This document shows, in pieces, positions 1 to 6,701 of a stretch of 7,545 bases of DNA; position 1 is the stretch's first letter; the number at the start of each line of letters is the position of its first letter. Below the pieces are notes generated by a model, which was given only the letters and a program-made list of their open reading frames with translations, was not told the origin of the DNA and ran no database searches. The position numbers were made by a program, and so were the translations under genes. The stretch covers positions 1-7,545 of the forward strand of contig JARFRI010000267.1 of NCBI GenBank assembly GCA_029287335.1, written 5' to 3'. This DNA comes from Phycisphaera sp. (GTDB lineage Bacteria; Planctomycetota; Phycisphaerae; Phycisphaerales; Phycisphaeraceae).

Positions 1-2
1 TC

Positions 3-506
3 AACCTGGCGGCACAGGGCTACCTGCAAGACGACCTGATTCGTCCCAAGGTCCAGGCAACTGCCGATCTGTGCCAGCAGATTCATCATGGCCTGGCCAC
101 CGAAGAAGTGGTGGATCGCTTCAAACGCACATCCGAGGTCGGCGACGCGATCTTCGTGTGTGTTGACTGCATCCAGACCCGTGGCCGCATCTTTGAAGCG
201 GTCAAGGATAAATGCCGTTTCTTCGTGGATGGAAGGATGGCCGCGGAGGTCGTCCGGGTGCTTGCTTGCTCAGCGAACCGCCCCGAAGGCGGGTGGACCC
301 ATTACCCCACCACAGTATTTGCCCCAGAGGAATCCTTCCGGGGCAGTTGCACCGCCAAGAGCACGATCTTCACCGCCAACATCGCGGCGGGGCTCATGAT
401 CGAACAGTTCAGCCGTCACTTGCGACGACTGCCGATTGATCACGATGTTCAACTCAACCTGCTCTCAATGGAGCTCAACGTTAACGAACCGGCCACAAGC
501 TCATAG
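3..506 (+). CDS. ThiF/E1-like adenylyltransferase, C-terminal part (5' truncated by window)
   Basis: The frame is open from base 3 to TAG at 504-506 and gives 167 residues of the C-terminal half of an E1/MoeB/ThiF-fold enzyme. Such enzymes adenylate the C-terminus of a ubiquitin-like or sulfur-carrier protein and may then form a thioester with it. Seen: an opening N-L-A-x-Q-G-Y...K-V-x-A-T segment like the E1 'N..RQ...K' nucleotide-binding region; VDCIQTR at residues 54-60, matching the family's D....R helix; and GSCTAKST at 114-121, where Cys116 sits where E1-like proteins carry the catalytic or crossover cysteine, followed by a hydrophobic helix and a short LNLLSMEL end. The glycine-rich ATP loop must lie upstream of the window. 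No E2, JAB protease or ubiquitin-like partner is visible, so its pathway is unknown. A perfect hairpin follows the stop, suggesting the transcript ends there. The family call is fairly sure; substrate and role are not. Confidence 0.75.
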   Translation, partial: NLAAQGYLQDDLIRPKVQATADLCQQIHHGLATEEVVDRFKRTSEVGDAIFVCVDCIQTRGRIFEAVKDKCRFFVDGRMAAEVVRVLACSANRPEGGWTHYPTTVFAPEESFRGSCTAKSTIFTANIAAGLMIEQFSRHLRRLPIDHDVQLNLLSMELNVNEPATSS

Positions 507-524
507 CACTTCTCTTTTTATTCT

Positions 525-554
525 CCCGCGGCCGTTCATCCGGCCGCGGGTTTG
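525..554 (+). terminator. Intrinsic terminator-like hairpin after the E1-like gene
   Basis: A perfect 10-bp GC-rich stem (525-534 with 541-550) encloses a 6-nt loop (TTCATC) and is followed by TTTGTT. It lies 18 bases after the E1-like stop, between two convergent genes. The U-tract is short, so termination on the plus strand is probable but perhaps weak. On the minus strand the stem is followed by an A-rich stretch, so it is unlikely to end the opposite gene by the same mechanism. Confidence 0.6.
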
Positions 555-590
555 TTCGACCACCGCCAGCGTGAGCTCTATCGATTTGTA

Positions 591-884
591 TCACGCCCGT
601 GTGCTGCCGCAGTGCTTGCAGTATCGCCCGCCGCGTTGTGATCGGTCGCAGACCGGGCAGTTTGAACCCATGGCTTCGCTGCGCCCCGGGCTCACGAGCA
701 GGATCATCAATGCCGCGAGGATTGTGATCGCTGTCCCTGTCAGAAACTCTTCACGAAACGTCTGGGCCCAGCTAATCACACCCGACTGAACGAGCCAAGC
801 GGTGATCAAGACAAGATTGGCCAGAAAGATGACGCCGCCCACCAGGGCGAGCACGATGGTTTTGCGTAGTCGTAAACTCAGCAT
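591..884 (-). CDS. Small two-helix membrane protein with C-terminal zinc ribbon
   Basis: This encodes 97 residues with two hydrophobic helices (about 9-32 and 48-64), then a short zinc ribbon with cysteines 76, 79, 89 and 92 (CPVC...YCKHCG). It is probably an inner-membrane protein with the metal-binding knuckle in the cytoplasm, but no named family is recognised. The ATG at 884 has a good ribosome binding site, AAGGAG (complement of 892-897), seven bases upstream. It is convergent with the E1-like gene and divergent from the membrane protein at 996, sharing a 111-base promoter region with the latter. Two-TM plus zinc-ribbon proteins of this size are often hypothetical; the ribbon could bind a partner protein or nucleic acid. 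Coding status is well supported by the RBS, the cysteine pattern and the helices; function is unknown. Confidence 0.7.
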   Translation of the reverse strand: MLSLRLRKTIVLALVGGVIFLANLVLITAWLVQSGVISWAQTFREEFLTGTAITILAALMILLVSPGRSEAMGSNCPVCDRSQRGGRYCKHCGSTRA

Positions 885-995
885 CAGGGGTCTCCTTGTG
901 TAAGAGGGAACCCCTCCAGCCTAGCGCGAACCTTCCGGGGGCGCAAGACCCTTTCACCCGAAACCTTTATTAAGCTGCGGGTCTCGTGACCTGTC
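885..995. promoter_or_regulatory. Divergent intergenic region
   Basis: This 111-base spacer separates the minus-strand zinc-ribbon gene from the plus-strand membrane-protein gene, so both promoters should lie here. I see the minus-strand ribosome binding site at 892-897 and an AT-rich TTTATTAAG around 966-974 that could serve as a plus-strand -10, but no convincing -35 partner. No clear operator palindrome was found. Confidence 0.35.
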
Positions 996-2126
996 ATGAC
1001 CTTCGCGACCATGCCCGACCCGGCCTGGCTGATGCCCGGCAGCGGTTATCTGATCGATTTTCTGATCGCGCTTGTTTTCTTTACCGCTCTGGCCTTCGCC
1101 GTGCTTGGGCGTCGGCTGGGCCACGCACGGGCCGGAGCGGCTGCCTCTGCGGCGCTGGGCTTCGCTCTGGCTCTGGGCCTGGCCGCCTGGGAGGTTAACA
1201 CCGGTTGGCGCATCAGCGACATCGGACCCATCGCCGCGGGCTTTGGCTTGATCGTGATCGCTCTGGTGATCTACCACGCCATGAAGAAGATCGGCGGGCA
1301 ATGGGCTGGCGTGCTGATCGCCCTGGGCTCCGCCTCGCTGATCGGCCAGGTACTTAGCCTGCCCGGCCTGTCGAATCTTCTGCACGGGGTCGTGCTGCCA
1401 CTTGTTGGCATCGGCCTGTTAGCCGCGGGCATGATGCGCCTGTCGCATCATCATCAAACACCGTATCCGAACGTCTCGCCATCGAATGCCATAACGCCCG
1501 CACCCATCGCTGTCCCTGCCCCAAACGATCTGGAAGAGGTTCGGGATTCACAAGAGCAGGTCCACGCGATCGATGATGTCCACCGCCTGGCCGATCGGAT
1601 AGAACGCACGCTCAGCGATACGGACCGCTACGGCCGCGCGCTGCCCGCTCACCCGGACCTAGCCCGTTTGATCCGCCAGCAAGTTGATGCGGTGCTCCCC
1701 GCGACTCAGCAGATCACCCGCCAGTTGGCTGAGCTTCGAGCCCACACCGAGCTGGTGCGGCGCGGGCATCTGGCCAAGATCCGCCGGCTCGCGCCCGTGG
1801 TCCCGAAACTTGATCCCACTGCTGCGCGCCTCGCATCGAAGCGGCTGCGTGACCTCTACGACGAGGCCAGCCTTGGCCAACGTCTTGAACGCTTGGACCA
1901 GGCCGCCGCCGCGACTGAGCAACGTATCACGCAGACAATCACATCGGTCCGCCAGTCGCTGGACGCGGCCCGGTACCACGAGGCCGCGTCAGCCCTGCGT
2001 CGTGCCGAACTCCTCGGTCGTCAGGCCAAGAAACTCATCGCTCAGATCGACAAGCAGCAGAAGCGGGTGCTCGCCCTAGCGATTGATGCGGCCAAACAAT
2101 CCAAGGAGCAGGAGGCCTCCGCGTGA
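996..2126 (+). CDS. Five-helix membrane protein with long helical cytoplasmic tail, unknown family
   Basis: This encodes 376 residues. The first 150 are hydrophobic with about five membrane helices (near 18-37, 47-65, 76-95, 102-121 and 128-147) joined by short loops. A His/Pro-rich hinge (151-177) leads to a 200-residue charged, Ala/Leu/Arg/Gln-rich region (178-376) that should be helical and partly coiled coil. I do not recognise the family. The architecture suggests a membrane anchor with a cytoplasmic scaffold. The next gene, a small nuclease, starts in a GTGA overlap with this stop, so the two are translationally coupled and probably act together, with this protein placing the nuclease at the membrane (inference). 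The ATG at 996 lacks a strong Shine-Dalgarno; an in-frame ATG at 1011 is an alternative. The long open frame and coupled downstream gene make it a confident gene. Confidence 0.85.
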   Translation: MTFATMPDPAWLMPGSGYLIDFLIALVFFTALAFAVLGRRLGHARAGAAASAALGFALALGLAAWEVNTGWRISDIGPIAAGFGLIVIALVIYHAMKKIGGQWAGVLIALGSASLIGQVLSLPGLSNLLHGVVLPLVGIGLLAAGMMRLSHHHQTPYPNVSPSNAITPAPIAVPAPNDLEEVRDSQEQVHAIDDVHRLADRIERTLSDTDRYGRALPAHPDLARLIRQQVDAVLPATQQITRQLAELRAHTELVRRGHLAKIRRLAPVVPKLDPTAARLASKRLRDLYDEASLGQRLERLDQAAAATEQRITQTITSVRQSLDAARYHEAASALRRAELLGRQAKKLIAQIDKQQKRVLALAIDAAKQSKEQEASA

Positions 2127-2503
2127 CCCGGCCGTATGCCCCGGCCACTGATTACAAACCCGACTGGGGGCCGCTCTATCGATCCCGCGGCGAGGCCGAT
2201 GTCGCCGACGCTCTATCTCGGCTTGGAATCAACTATGTCTACGAACCCCGGCTGGAGTTGTCCGGGTTCGATCCGTCACACGTCGAGTACGCGAGGCCCG
2301 ATTTCATGCTCTCGATCAATCGGCCTGTTGTCATCGAATACGCCGGGATGCTGGACCAACCGGATTATCACGCACGCCATCAGGCGAAAGCCGATCTCTA
2401 CGCCGCGAACGGGATCGATCTGATCGAGATCAAACCCGACGACCTACTCGATCCGGACTGGGAGCGGTCACTACTTGAACAGATTATCCAGTCCTGCATG
2501 TAA
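2123..2503 (+). CDS. PD-(D/E)XK-fold nuclease, small single-domain
   Basis: This encodes 126 residues resembling the small Vsr/DUF559-like group of PD-(D/E)XK nucleases. Seen: an N-terminal helix with E24 in RSRGEADVADAL, a strand with VYEPRLEL (38-45), PDF at 59-61 supplying the metal-binding Asp60, VVIEYAG at 69-75 supplying Glu72, and K89 in a following helix, which may take the place of the canonical lysine because residue 74 of the E-x-K position is Ala. The end, LIEIKPDDLLDPDW, is typical of such proteins, where a strand and a DW-containing helix close the domain. GTG is the start: it overlaps the upstream stop as GTGA and has GGAGG at 2111-2115, seven bases away. The substrate is unknown. 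Pairing with a membrane protein suggests cleavage of incoming or transferred DNA, but this is inference. Confidence 0.75.
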   Translation: MTRPYAPATDYKPDWGPLYRSRGEADVADALSRLGINYVYEPRLELSGFDPSHVEYARPDFMLSINRPVVIEYAGMLDQPDYHARHQAKADLYAANGIDLIEIKPDDLLDPDWERSLLEQIIQSCM

Positions 2504-2548
2504 TCGTTCGTTTTCAAATCACCTGATCTGTAACTGCTGTGAAACGTT

Positions 2549-2597
2549 GTTGTATCGCCCCTGGGATACAACTATTTCACCGCCAACTTCCTGGCGG
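2549..2597 (+). promoter_or_regulatory. Two adjacent inverted repeats upstream of small membrane-protein gene
   Basis: A perfect 8-bp stem (2549-2556 with 2565-2572, 8-nt loop) is followed after seven bases by a perfect 6-bp stem (2580-2585 with 2592-2597, 6-nt loop). Both lie between the nuclease stop at 2503 and the presumed start at 2617. They could be operator half-sites or RNA hairpins in the leader. The first, followed by TATTTC, could also weakly terminate the preceding operon. Confidence 0.45.
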
Positions 2598-2616
2598 CAT
2601 GAAAGGATGGTGCCCG

Positions 2617-3057
2617 ATGGATCATAAATGCGATTTCAACTTCTTTGGTTCCTTCGTACTTGCTAACACTGAATCGATCGAGTCTTCGACCCACCGATCG
2701 ATCGACTTCGTTCTAACGGCTTTCAGTGTGGTCTTGCCGCTGATGGCCTGCTTTGCTGCCCTGGTCCTGATGGTGATCCTGATCATCTTGGGGGCACAGG
2801 TTGTCATGCACCTGATTGATGAAGCAGAGGCACGCCTGGGTATCCAGATCAAAGCACTGCTGAAGCGTCTGCGACGTTGGCTTCACAAGAAGAAGTGGGT
2901 GGGCCAACGCAAACAACCGACCTTGAGGCTCAAGCGTTACAGAAAAAGGTTGGGCACTCTGAACGATATGCTGCGGGAGCCCGGCGATAAGCAGGATGAT
3001 GCGGTTGATCCGCCGCCGGCTGGATACCGCTGGCCGCGATCTTCCAGCAACTACTGA
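2617..3057 (+). CDS. Small basic membrane protein, unknown
   Basis: Starting at the ATG at 2617 gives 146 residues. That start was chosen because AAAGGA lies about nine bases before it; an ATG at 2599 and a GTG at 2539 are in frame but lack a ribosome binding site, and the longer version would run through both inverted repeats. The protein has a long hydrophobic span at about 31-66 (one long or two short helices), then a strongly basic stretch at 79-111 rich in Lys and Arg that should lie in the cytoplasm, and an acidic/Pro-rich end. No family is recognised. The positive tail could bind membrane lipid, nucleic acid or an acidic partner. It is convergent with the ATPase gene, 76 bases away, with no obvious terminator between. 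Its own leader carries two inverted repeats, suggesting separate control from the upstream operon. Confidence 0.6.
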   Translation: MDHKCDFNFFGSFVLANTESIESSTHRSIDFVLTAFSVVLPLMACFAALVLMVILIILGAQVVMHLIDEAEARLGIQIKALLKRLRRWLHKKKWVGQRKQPTLRLKRYRKRLGTLNDMLREPGDKQDDAVDPPPAGYRWPRSSSNY

Positions 3058-3133
3058 CCTGTTTGGACAATCACTTGCTAGCTGGGATAGGTACCTCTTG
3101 ATATGACATGGGTGGTCGACTGGGCGGTGTTGA

Positions 3134-5359
3134 TCAATAATCAAGCCAAGTGTTGAGTTTCACCTTTTGTTGCGACCCTGCCCCGAGCTTCCCGATGACG
3201 GCCTTACATTTAGTAACCGACTCGGCATTGGTCGCCACACAGATGGTTTGATCAAAATGTTCTGCTGCTTTGGTTAGATTTGTCTGTATATCTGAAAGTC
3301 CGGTTTCAATTTCGATCGCGATTCGGTGTGACTCGTTTGATGCCACGAGATCGATGCGGCCGTTGCCTTCAACCTGTACTTCTCGCTGAATCCTGTACCC
3401 GTCATGCTGCATCGCTTTTGCAACACGATCGATCCAGTAGCGGTGTTCGATGCCACCGCTACCCGATGACACCACTTCGATGCCGTTGGTTTGGCAGGTC
3501 TGCCGGCCGCGTGGTGTGAGTTCGAGCAGCACGACGTTGCCGCTACGCGTGGGCAGCCGGACGGGGCGTGCCAGGTCGGCCTCCACCACACGCGTACGCA
3601 GGGCATGGCCCTTGCGTCGAGAGAGATGAAGTCTTTCGTACCGATTAACCGTCGTGGACAGGGGGTGACGGATCAGGTCGGCCAGGAAACGATGGATCTC
3701 CGAATCGAAAACTTGACGATCTTGATCCGTTGGTGGGTGGGCGCTGGATGAATATGTTGATTCATCCTCTGGATTGGATTGCGACGGTTCATGCGATGGC
3801 TGCTCTGCTTTTATATTTGTCTTGGAGATATCGGATAGAACATGTGATGCCAAAGGATTTGCTTGAATGGTCTTATTCTTTTCCGGTGGTGGAACCGGTG
3901 AAAGCTCGGGCTTATCGACCGGACTCGGCTGCATAGACGCGGAATCGGTGGGACTGCCTTGACGCATCAGTTGTACGATCTCGTCCTCAATGCTCGGCGG
4001 TGACGCTGAGTTGCTCACAGCTTGCTGGCGGACTTGCTCATCGGTGATGTGGTCTTGTTCGGTTGGGGCGGGCACGCGGATCAGGAAGGGCTCGGGGTGT
4101 CCATCGGGTACGCGGGCAATGGCGTGTCCGATCGGCAATGTGCTGACGGCTTGCCGCTGGGTGTCGTCGAGATTGATGGCTCCGGCGATGGCCTGGATAT
4201 CTGATCGTGTTTTTTGATTCATCGCGAAGATGGTGCCGGTGTTGGCGAAGACGGTTTTGGATAGAAGCGATGCCTGTTGATCGACGACGATGTAACCGAC
4301 GCCGTAGGCACGGGCCATGCGCAGGCTCTGTTCGAGGACGCTTTCCTGGGCCGAGCTGTTCTCCCCGGACTTGAAGAGGTGGTGGGCTTCCTCATGGATC
4401 CAGACACGTTCGAGGTGTTTGCGTTCGCCTCGGTGCAGCAGGTAGCGGTAGAGCCAGAGCGTAACGCCTTCAGCGAAGATGCTTCGGTCGGCCGAGCCGG
4501 CCAGGCCGTCGAGCTCAAGCACATGGTGGTGTTCGAGCAGGGTGAGCAGGTCGGCGTTGGTCTGTGTGTCGATCATGCGCCCGAAGCCGCCATAGGTCAT
4601 GGCCCGAAGGATGCGGTCGGCGGAGGACTTCCACATTGCGGCCCGGCCGGTGAGCTTGGTGCTGTCCAGCCAATCGAGCAGGTCTGGTATGGTCGGCCAT
4701 CTCTCTTGTTGATTTGTGCCCACACCCACGCGGTCGTAGAGAGCGAGGATGCCGCGGTGCAGCAGGCTGATAACGCCGTCGCCGCCGAGCAGGGCGCGGC
4801 AGATGACATCGACGATGAGCTTGGCGTAGAGGACCGGGTCGGTGCCGGGCGGCGGGATGAGCGGGTTCCAGAAAAGGGGCGCGAGGTCTCGGCCGGGCGT
4901 GCGGACCCGAAGCTGGCCCGGTGGGACATCGTGCAGCAGGTCGCGGTAAGAACGCTTCCAGTCGAACGCGGTCACGATGACCCCGCGTGACATCAGGCCG
5001 CGAGCGAGGTGGAGGGTGAGGGTTGACTTGCCCGAGCCAGAGCGACCGCAGACCAGGGCGTGTTCTTTGATGCGGTCCAGCTCGAGGTTGAAGCCGCAGT
5101 AACGCTTGTCGGCGTAGAGGACCTCGCCGACGGGGAGGCCGTCGCGTTCGGCCCATTCATTGTTGGGCGGCGGGAATGGCGAGCGGTCGTGCTCGAAGCT
5201 CAGGCCCAGGTGTTTGGCGGCGAGCATTTCAAGGGTGTGTTCGATCTGGGATCGAGCGGCGGGGTCGTGCTCGGCTCGGTACGCGGCCCAGAGACGACGT
5301 GTCTGTAGCGGAACGAGCGGAGCCAGACGTCGGCAGAGCTCCGCGACGCGGTCATGCAT
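3134..5359 (-). CDS. HerA/FtsK-type ATPase fused to winged-helix-like region and PD-(D/E)XK nuclease domain
   Basis: This encodes about 741 residues from the ATG at 5359; a GTG at 5371 would add four. Order: N-terminal helical region (1-80); ATPase core with Walker A GRSGSGKST at 105-113 and Walker B-like VWIHEEAH with Glu323/324, then VDQQ near 360, as in HerA/VirB4-like DNA-pumping ATPases that form hexamers; a Pro/Ser/Glu-rich linker (about 430-545); a wHTH-like segment ending LTPRGR (about 546-620); and a C-terminal restriction-nuclease-like domain with Glu660, Asp670 in GRIDLV, Glu683/Glu685 in IAIEIETG and Lys697. The sequence shows a motor joined to a DNA-binding and probable nuclease unit, so it likely translocates on double-stranded DNA and may cut it. 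Defence, conjugative transfer and element maintenance are all possible. The start overlaps the upstream gene's stop, so the two are co-translated. The linker's DNA is AT-richer than the rest. Confidence 0.85.
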   Translation of the reverse strand: MHDRVAELCRRLAPLVPLQTRRLWAAYRAEHDPAARSQIEHTLEMLAAKHLGLSFEHDRSPFPPPNNEWAERDGLPVGEVLYADKRYCGFNLELDRIKEHALVCGRSGSGKSTLTLHLARGLMSRGVIVTAFDWKRSYRDLLHDVPPGQLRVRTPGRDLAPLFWNPLIPPPGTDPVLYAKLIVDVICRALLGGDGVISLLHRGILALYDRVGVGTNQQERWPTIPDLLDWLDSTKLTGRAAMWKSSADRILRAMTYGGFGRMIDTQTNADLLTLLEHHHVLELDGLAGSADRSIFAEGVTLWLYRYLLHRGERKHLERVWIHEEAHHLFKSGENSSAQESVLEQSLRMARAYGVGYIVVDQQASLLSKTVFANTGTIFAMNQKTRSDIQAIAGAINLDDTQRQAVSTLPIGHAIARVPDGHPEPFLIRVPAPTEQDHITDEQVRQQAVSNSASPPSIEDEIVQLMRQGSPTDSASMQPSPVDKPELSPVPPPEKNKTIQANPLASHVLSDISKTNIKAEQPSHEPSQSNPEDESTYSSSAHPPTDQDRQVFDSEIHRFLADLIRHPLSTTVNRYERLHLSRRKGHALRTRVVEADLARPVRLPTRSGNVVLLELTPRGRQTCQTNGIEVVSSGSGGIEHRYWIDRVAKAMQHDGYRIQREVQVEGNGRIDLVASNESHRIAIEIETGLSDIQTNLTKAAEHFDQTICVATNAESVTKCKAVIGKLGAGSQQKVKLNTWLDY

Positions 5360-5975
5360 GGGGATCACCACCGGTGAAGGTGCCAGGCTGATAGGTCGCG
5401 TCGTTGAGTAGGTCGTATTGTCGCCAGGCTGAAAGGTAGCCCTGCCAGTGTTCGGGAAGTCGTTGGCGGAGCGTGCTGATGTCTTTCCAGGCCGAGAGCC
5501 GCTCGGCTCGTTGTTGAGCGTCGATGCCCTGAAGGAGGGTCACCCCCTCGGGATCAGGCAGATGGCCAAACCGGTCCTGCGGGTCCAACCACTGCTTACG
5601 GACGGTGCGGAACTGCATCTTGGCTTGTTCGAGTTCTTCGACGTGGCGGTGGTAGATCGCCAGACGATCTCGGATCTGACGCAGGACATCGCCCATCGCG
5701 AAGCTGCTGACGCTCATGCGGTCTTCGAGCATGCCTGCGGCTGGGTCGGCGGCATTGTTCGAGTGCCAGACGCCATCTAGAAGTTGCTCAATACCCTGCC
5801 GGCGTGGCAGTTCATGGGTCTCTTCGGAGGGCGGGGTGTAGACGGTGTGATTCAAGATGTAACGCGTTGCCGTTGAGCCGTCGAGAAGTGTGGGGTAGCG
5901 GCCCCCCGGTGCCACCGATGGTTGGGGCAGTTCGGTCGGGCTCATATCCGGAGGTCGTGTTTGTTGTTCCGCCAT
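5352..5975 (-). CDS. Unrecognised helical soluble protein, first gene of the ATPase operon
   Basis: This encodes 207 residues from the ATG at 5975; a TTG at 5987 is in frame and would add four. Neither start has a strong Shine-Dalgarno. The N-terminal 60 residues are Pro/Thr-rich and probably disordered. The middle and C-terminal parts are charged, Gln/Arg/Trp-rich and likely helical, with a possible coiled coil around RDRLAIYHRHVEELEQAK. No membrane helix, signal peptide or catalytic motif is visible, and I recognise no family. Its stop overlaps the start of the ATPase gene by a few bases (TGA at 5352-5354 against ATG at 5357-5359), so the two proteins are probably made in fixed ratio. A role as adaptor or loading partner of the ATPase is a reasonable guess from position alone. 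Confidence 0.7.
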   Translation of the reverse strand: MAEQQTRPPDMSPTELPQPSVAPGGRYPTLLDGSTATRYILNHTVYTPPSEETHELPRRQGIEQLLDGVWHSNNAADPAAGMLEDRMSVSSFAMGDVLRQIRDRLAIYHRHVEELEQAKMQFRTVRKQWLDPQDRFGHLPDPEGVTLLQGIDAQQRAERLSAWKDISTLRQRLPEHWQGYLSAWRQYDLLNDATYQPGTFTGGDPHA

Positions 5976-6426
5976 CGTGGTTACCAAGGGGTGCTACCTG
6001 GCGGTGGTAATCGGCACACCTATTTAAATGTTGCGGTTGGCTGATGAAGGCGTTTTACGTTCCCGGGTAGGGCGATTTATGTTCCGACCCCTCGTAGATC
6101 GCTGTAAACGCGGTGTATTTGTGTTCCGGGGACTCGATTCATTTCATGCCTGTGGCGATTCGTATCCGCCTTTGATCGCATGACTTATGAATGGCCGACT
6201 GATTCAGATCCGGCTGAAGGGTATAAGAAAATAAAAAAGGAATCAGTACCAACGCTTATCAGCTCTGCTTCACCACATCTGCCAGCCAACTGACAGTCTA
6301 TCTATCGACGACTCAGTCAAAGTCACGTACCAACAACTCATGCTTACCCTTCTACTCACCGCTCAGTAACAGACAATCCTCAAACCACGATCCAAGACCT
6401 CCATCAACAGTATCAAATTAAAGAGC
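5976..6426. other. Gene-free spacer upstream of the ATPase operon and of the hairpin region
   Basis: About 450 bases carry no supportable gene on either strand. The left third (to about 6135) should hold the minus-strand operon promoter and contains three copies of TTTRYGTTCC. Around 6222-6239 is an A-rich stretch with a TATAAG at 6222-6227 that could be a plus-strand -10, without a clear -35. From about 6240 to 6420 the plus strand is rich in C and A and poor in G: in 6301-6420 I count 41 C and 12 G. Few hairpins are visible there, in sharp contrast to what follows. It may be an unstructured transcript leader. Confidence 0.5.
6054..6127. promoter_or_regulatory. Three phased copies of TTTRYGTTCC
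   Basis: The 10-base words TTTACGTTCC (6054-6063), TTTATGTTCC (6076-6085) and TTTGTGTTCC (6118-6127) lie in the same orientation, with start-to-start distances of 22 and 42 bases, close to two and four helical turns. They sit 80-150 bases upstream of the minus-strand operon start. This arrangement suits binding sites for a regulator contacting one face of the DNA, or a small iteron set. No replication initiator gene is visible in the window. Confidence 0.45.
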
Positions 6427-6537
6427 CGCGTTCCGCGTCCAACTTAAAGATTCAACTGCTTCGCAGTTGATCTTAAACCGACACGCTTCGCGTGCCGAAA
6501 TAGTGCTCCGCACATTAGCGGATCGCTACCGCGATCC
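6427..6537 (+). other. Run of five short perfect hairpins with 3-4-nt loops
   Basis: Stems and loops in order: 6427-6430/6434-6437 with loop TTC; 6444-6459/6463-6476 with loop TTC and two single-base bulges on the left arm; 6482-6486/6490-6494 with loop TTC; 6503-6506/6510-6513 with loop TCC; 6520-6526/6531-6537 with loop TACC. Centres are 20-29 bases apart. Four share a CGTTCCG, GCTTCGC or CTCC-type core, as if drawn from one palindrome family. No reading frame with a ribosome binding site fits here. The block precedes the first leader copy and may belong to the same transcript. Confidence 0.55.
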
Positions 6538-6555
6538 ACACCACCTACAACAAGC

Positions 6556-6701
6556 GGCGTCGGCTGACGCAGGCCGCCTATCGTAAAAGTTGCCCCTACG
6601 GAGCAACCTTTATCGAACGGCCCGCTCCAACGCCTACGCCGGAGGACCGCCGGGTTCGCTCGCCCATGGGCGAACCCCTCGAAGGGGCCCGGAGGAAAAA
6701 A
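6556..6701 (+). repeat. Structured leader, copy 1 of tandem module
   Basis: This leader of about 146 nt matches 7006-7166. Hairpins: 6557-6561/6566-6570; a longer stem 6584-6593/6603-6612 with one A-C mismatch; 6652-6659/6670-6677; and 6675-6679/6683-6687, which shares bases with the preceding stem so the two compete. GGAGG at 6691-6695 lies six bases before the ATG at 6702. Bases 6601-6627 match copy 2 at 25 of 27 positions. The competing stems just before the ribosome binding site suggest translational control, but no known riboswitch class is recognised. Confidence 0.65.

Noticed and set aside
954..1385. Minus-strand open frame of 143 codons opposite the five-helix membrane protein
   Set aside because: Composition is low-complexity Gly/Gln/His/Arg, typical of antisense reading of a membrane-protein gene; no start signal.
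4277..4990. Plus-strand open frame of 237 codons antisense to the ATPase
   Set aside because: It is a shadow of the ATPase gene, which has clear Walker motifs in the other strand; no ribosome binding site or recognisable protein features.
6222..6227. TATAAG as a plus-strand promoter -10 for the hairpin modules
   Set aside because: No acceptable -35 at 16-18 bases upstream; mentioned only as a possibility within the spacer feature.
6340..6369. Possible nine-residue leader peptide, MLTLLLTAQ
   Set aside because: There is no Shine-Dalgarno upstream and no attenuator arrangement directly after it; it is as short as chance would give.
6666..6701. Upstream in-frame ATG that would lengthen the first small protein by 12 residues
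   Set aside because: It sits inside a leader hairpin, has no ribosome binding site, and copy 2 has no equivalent start.
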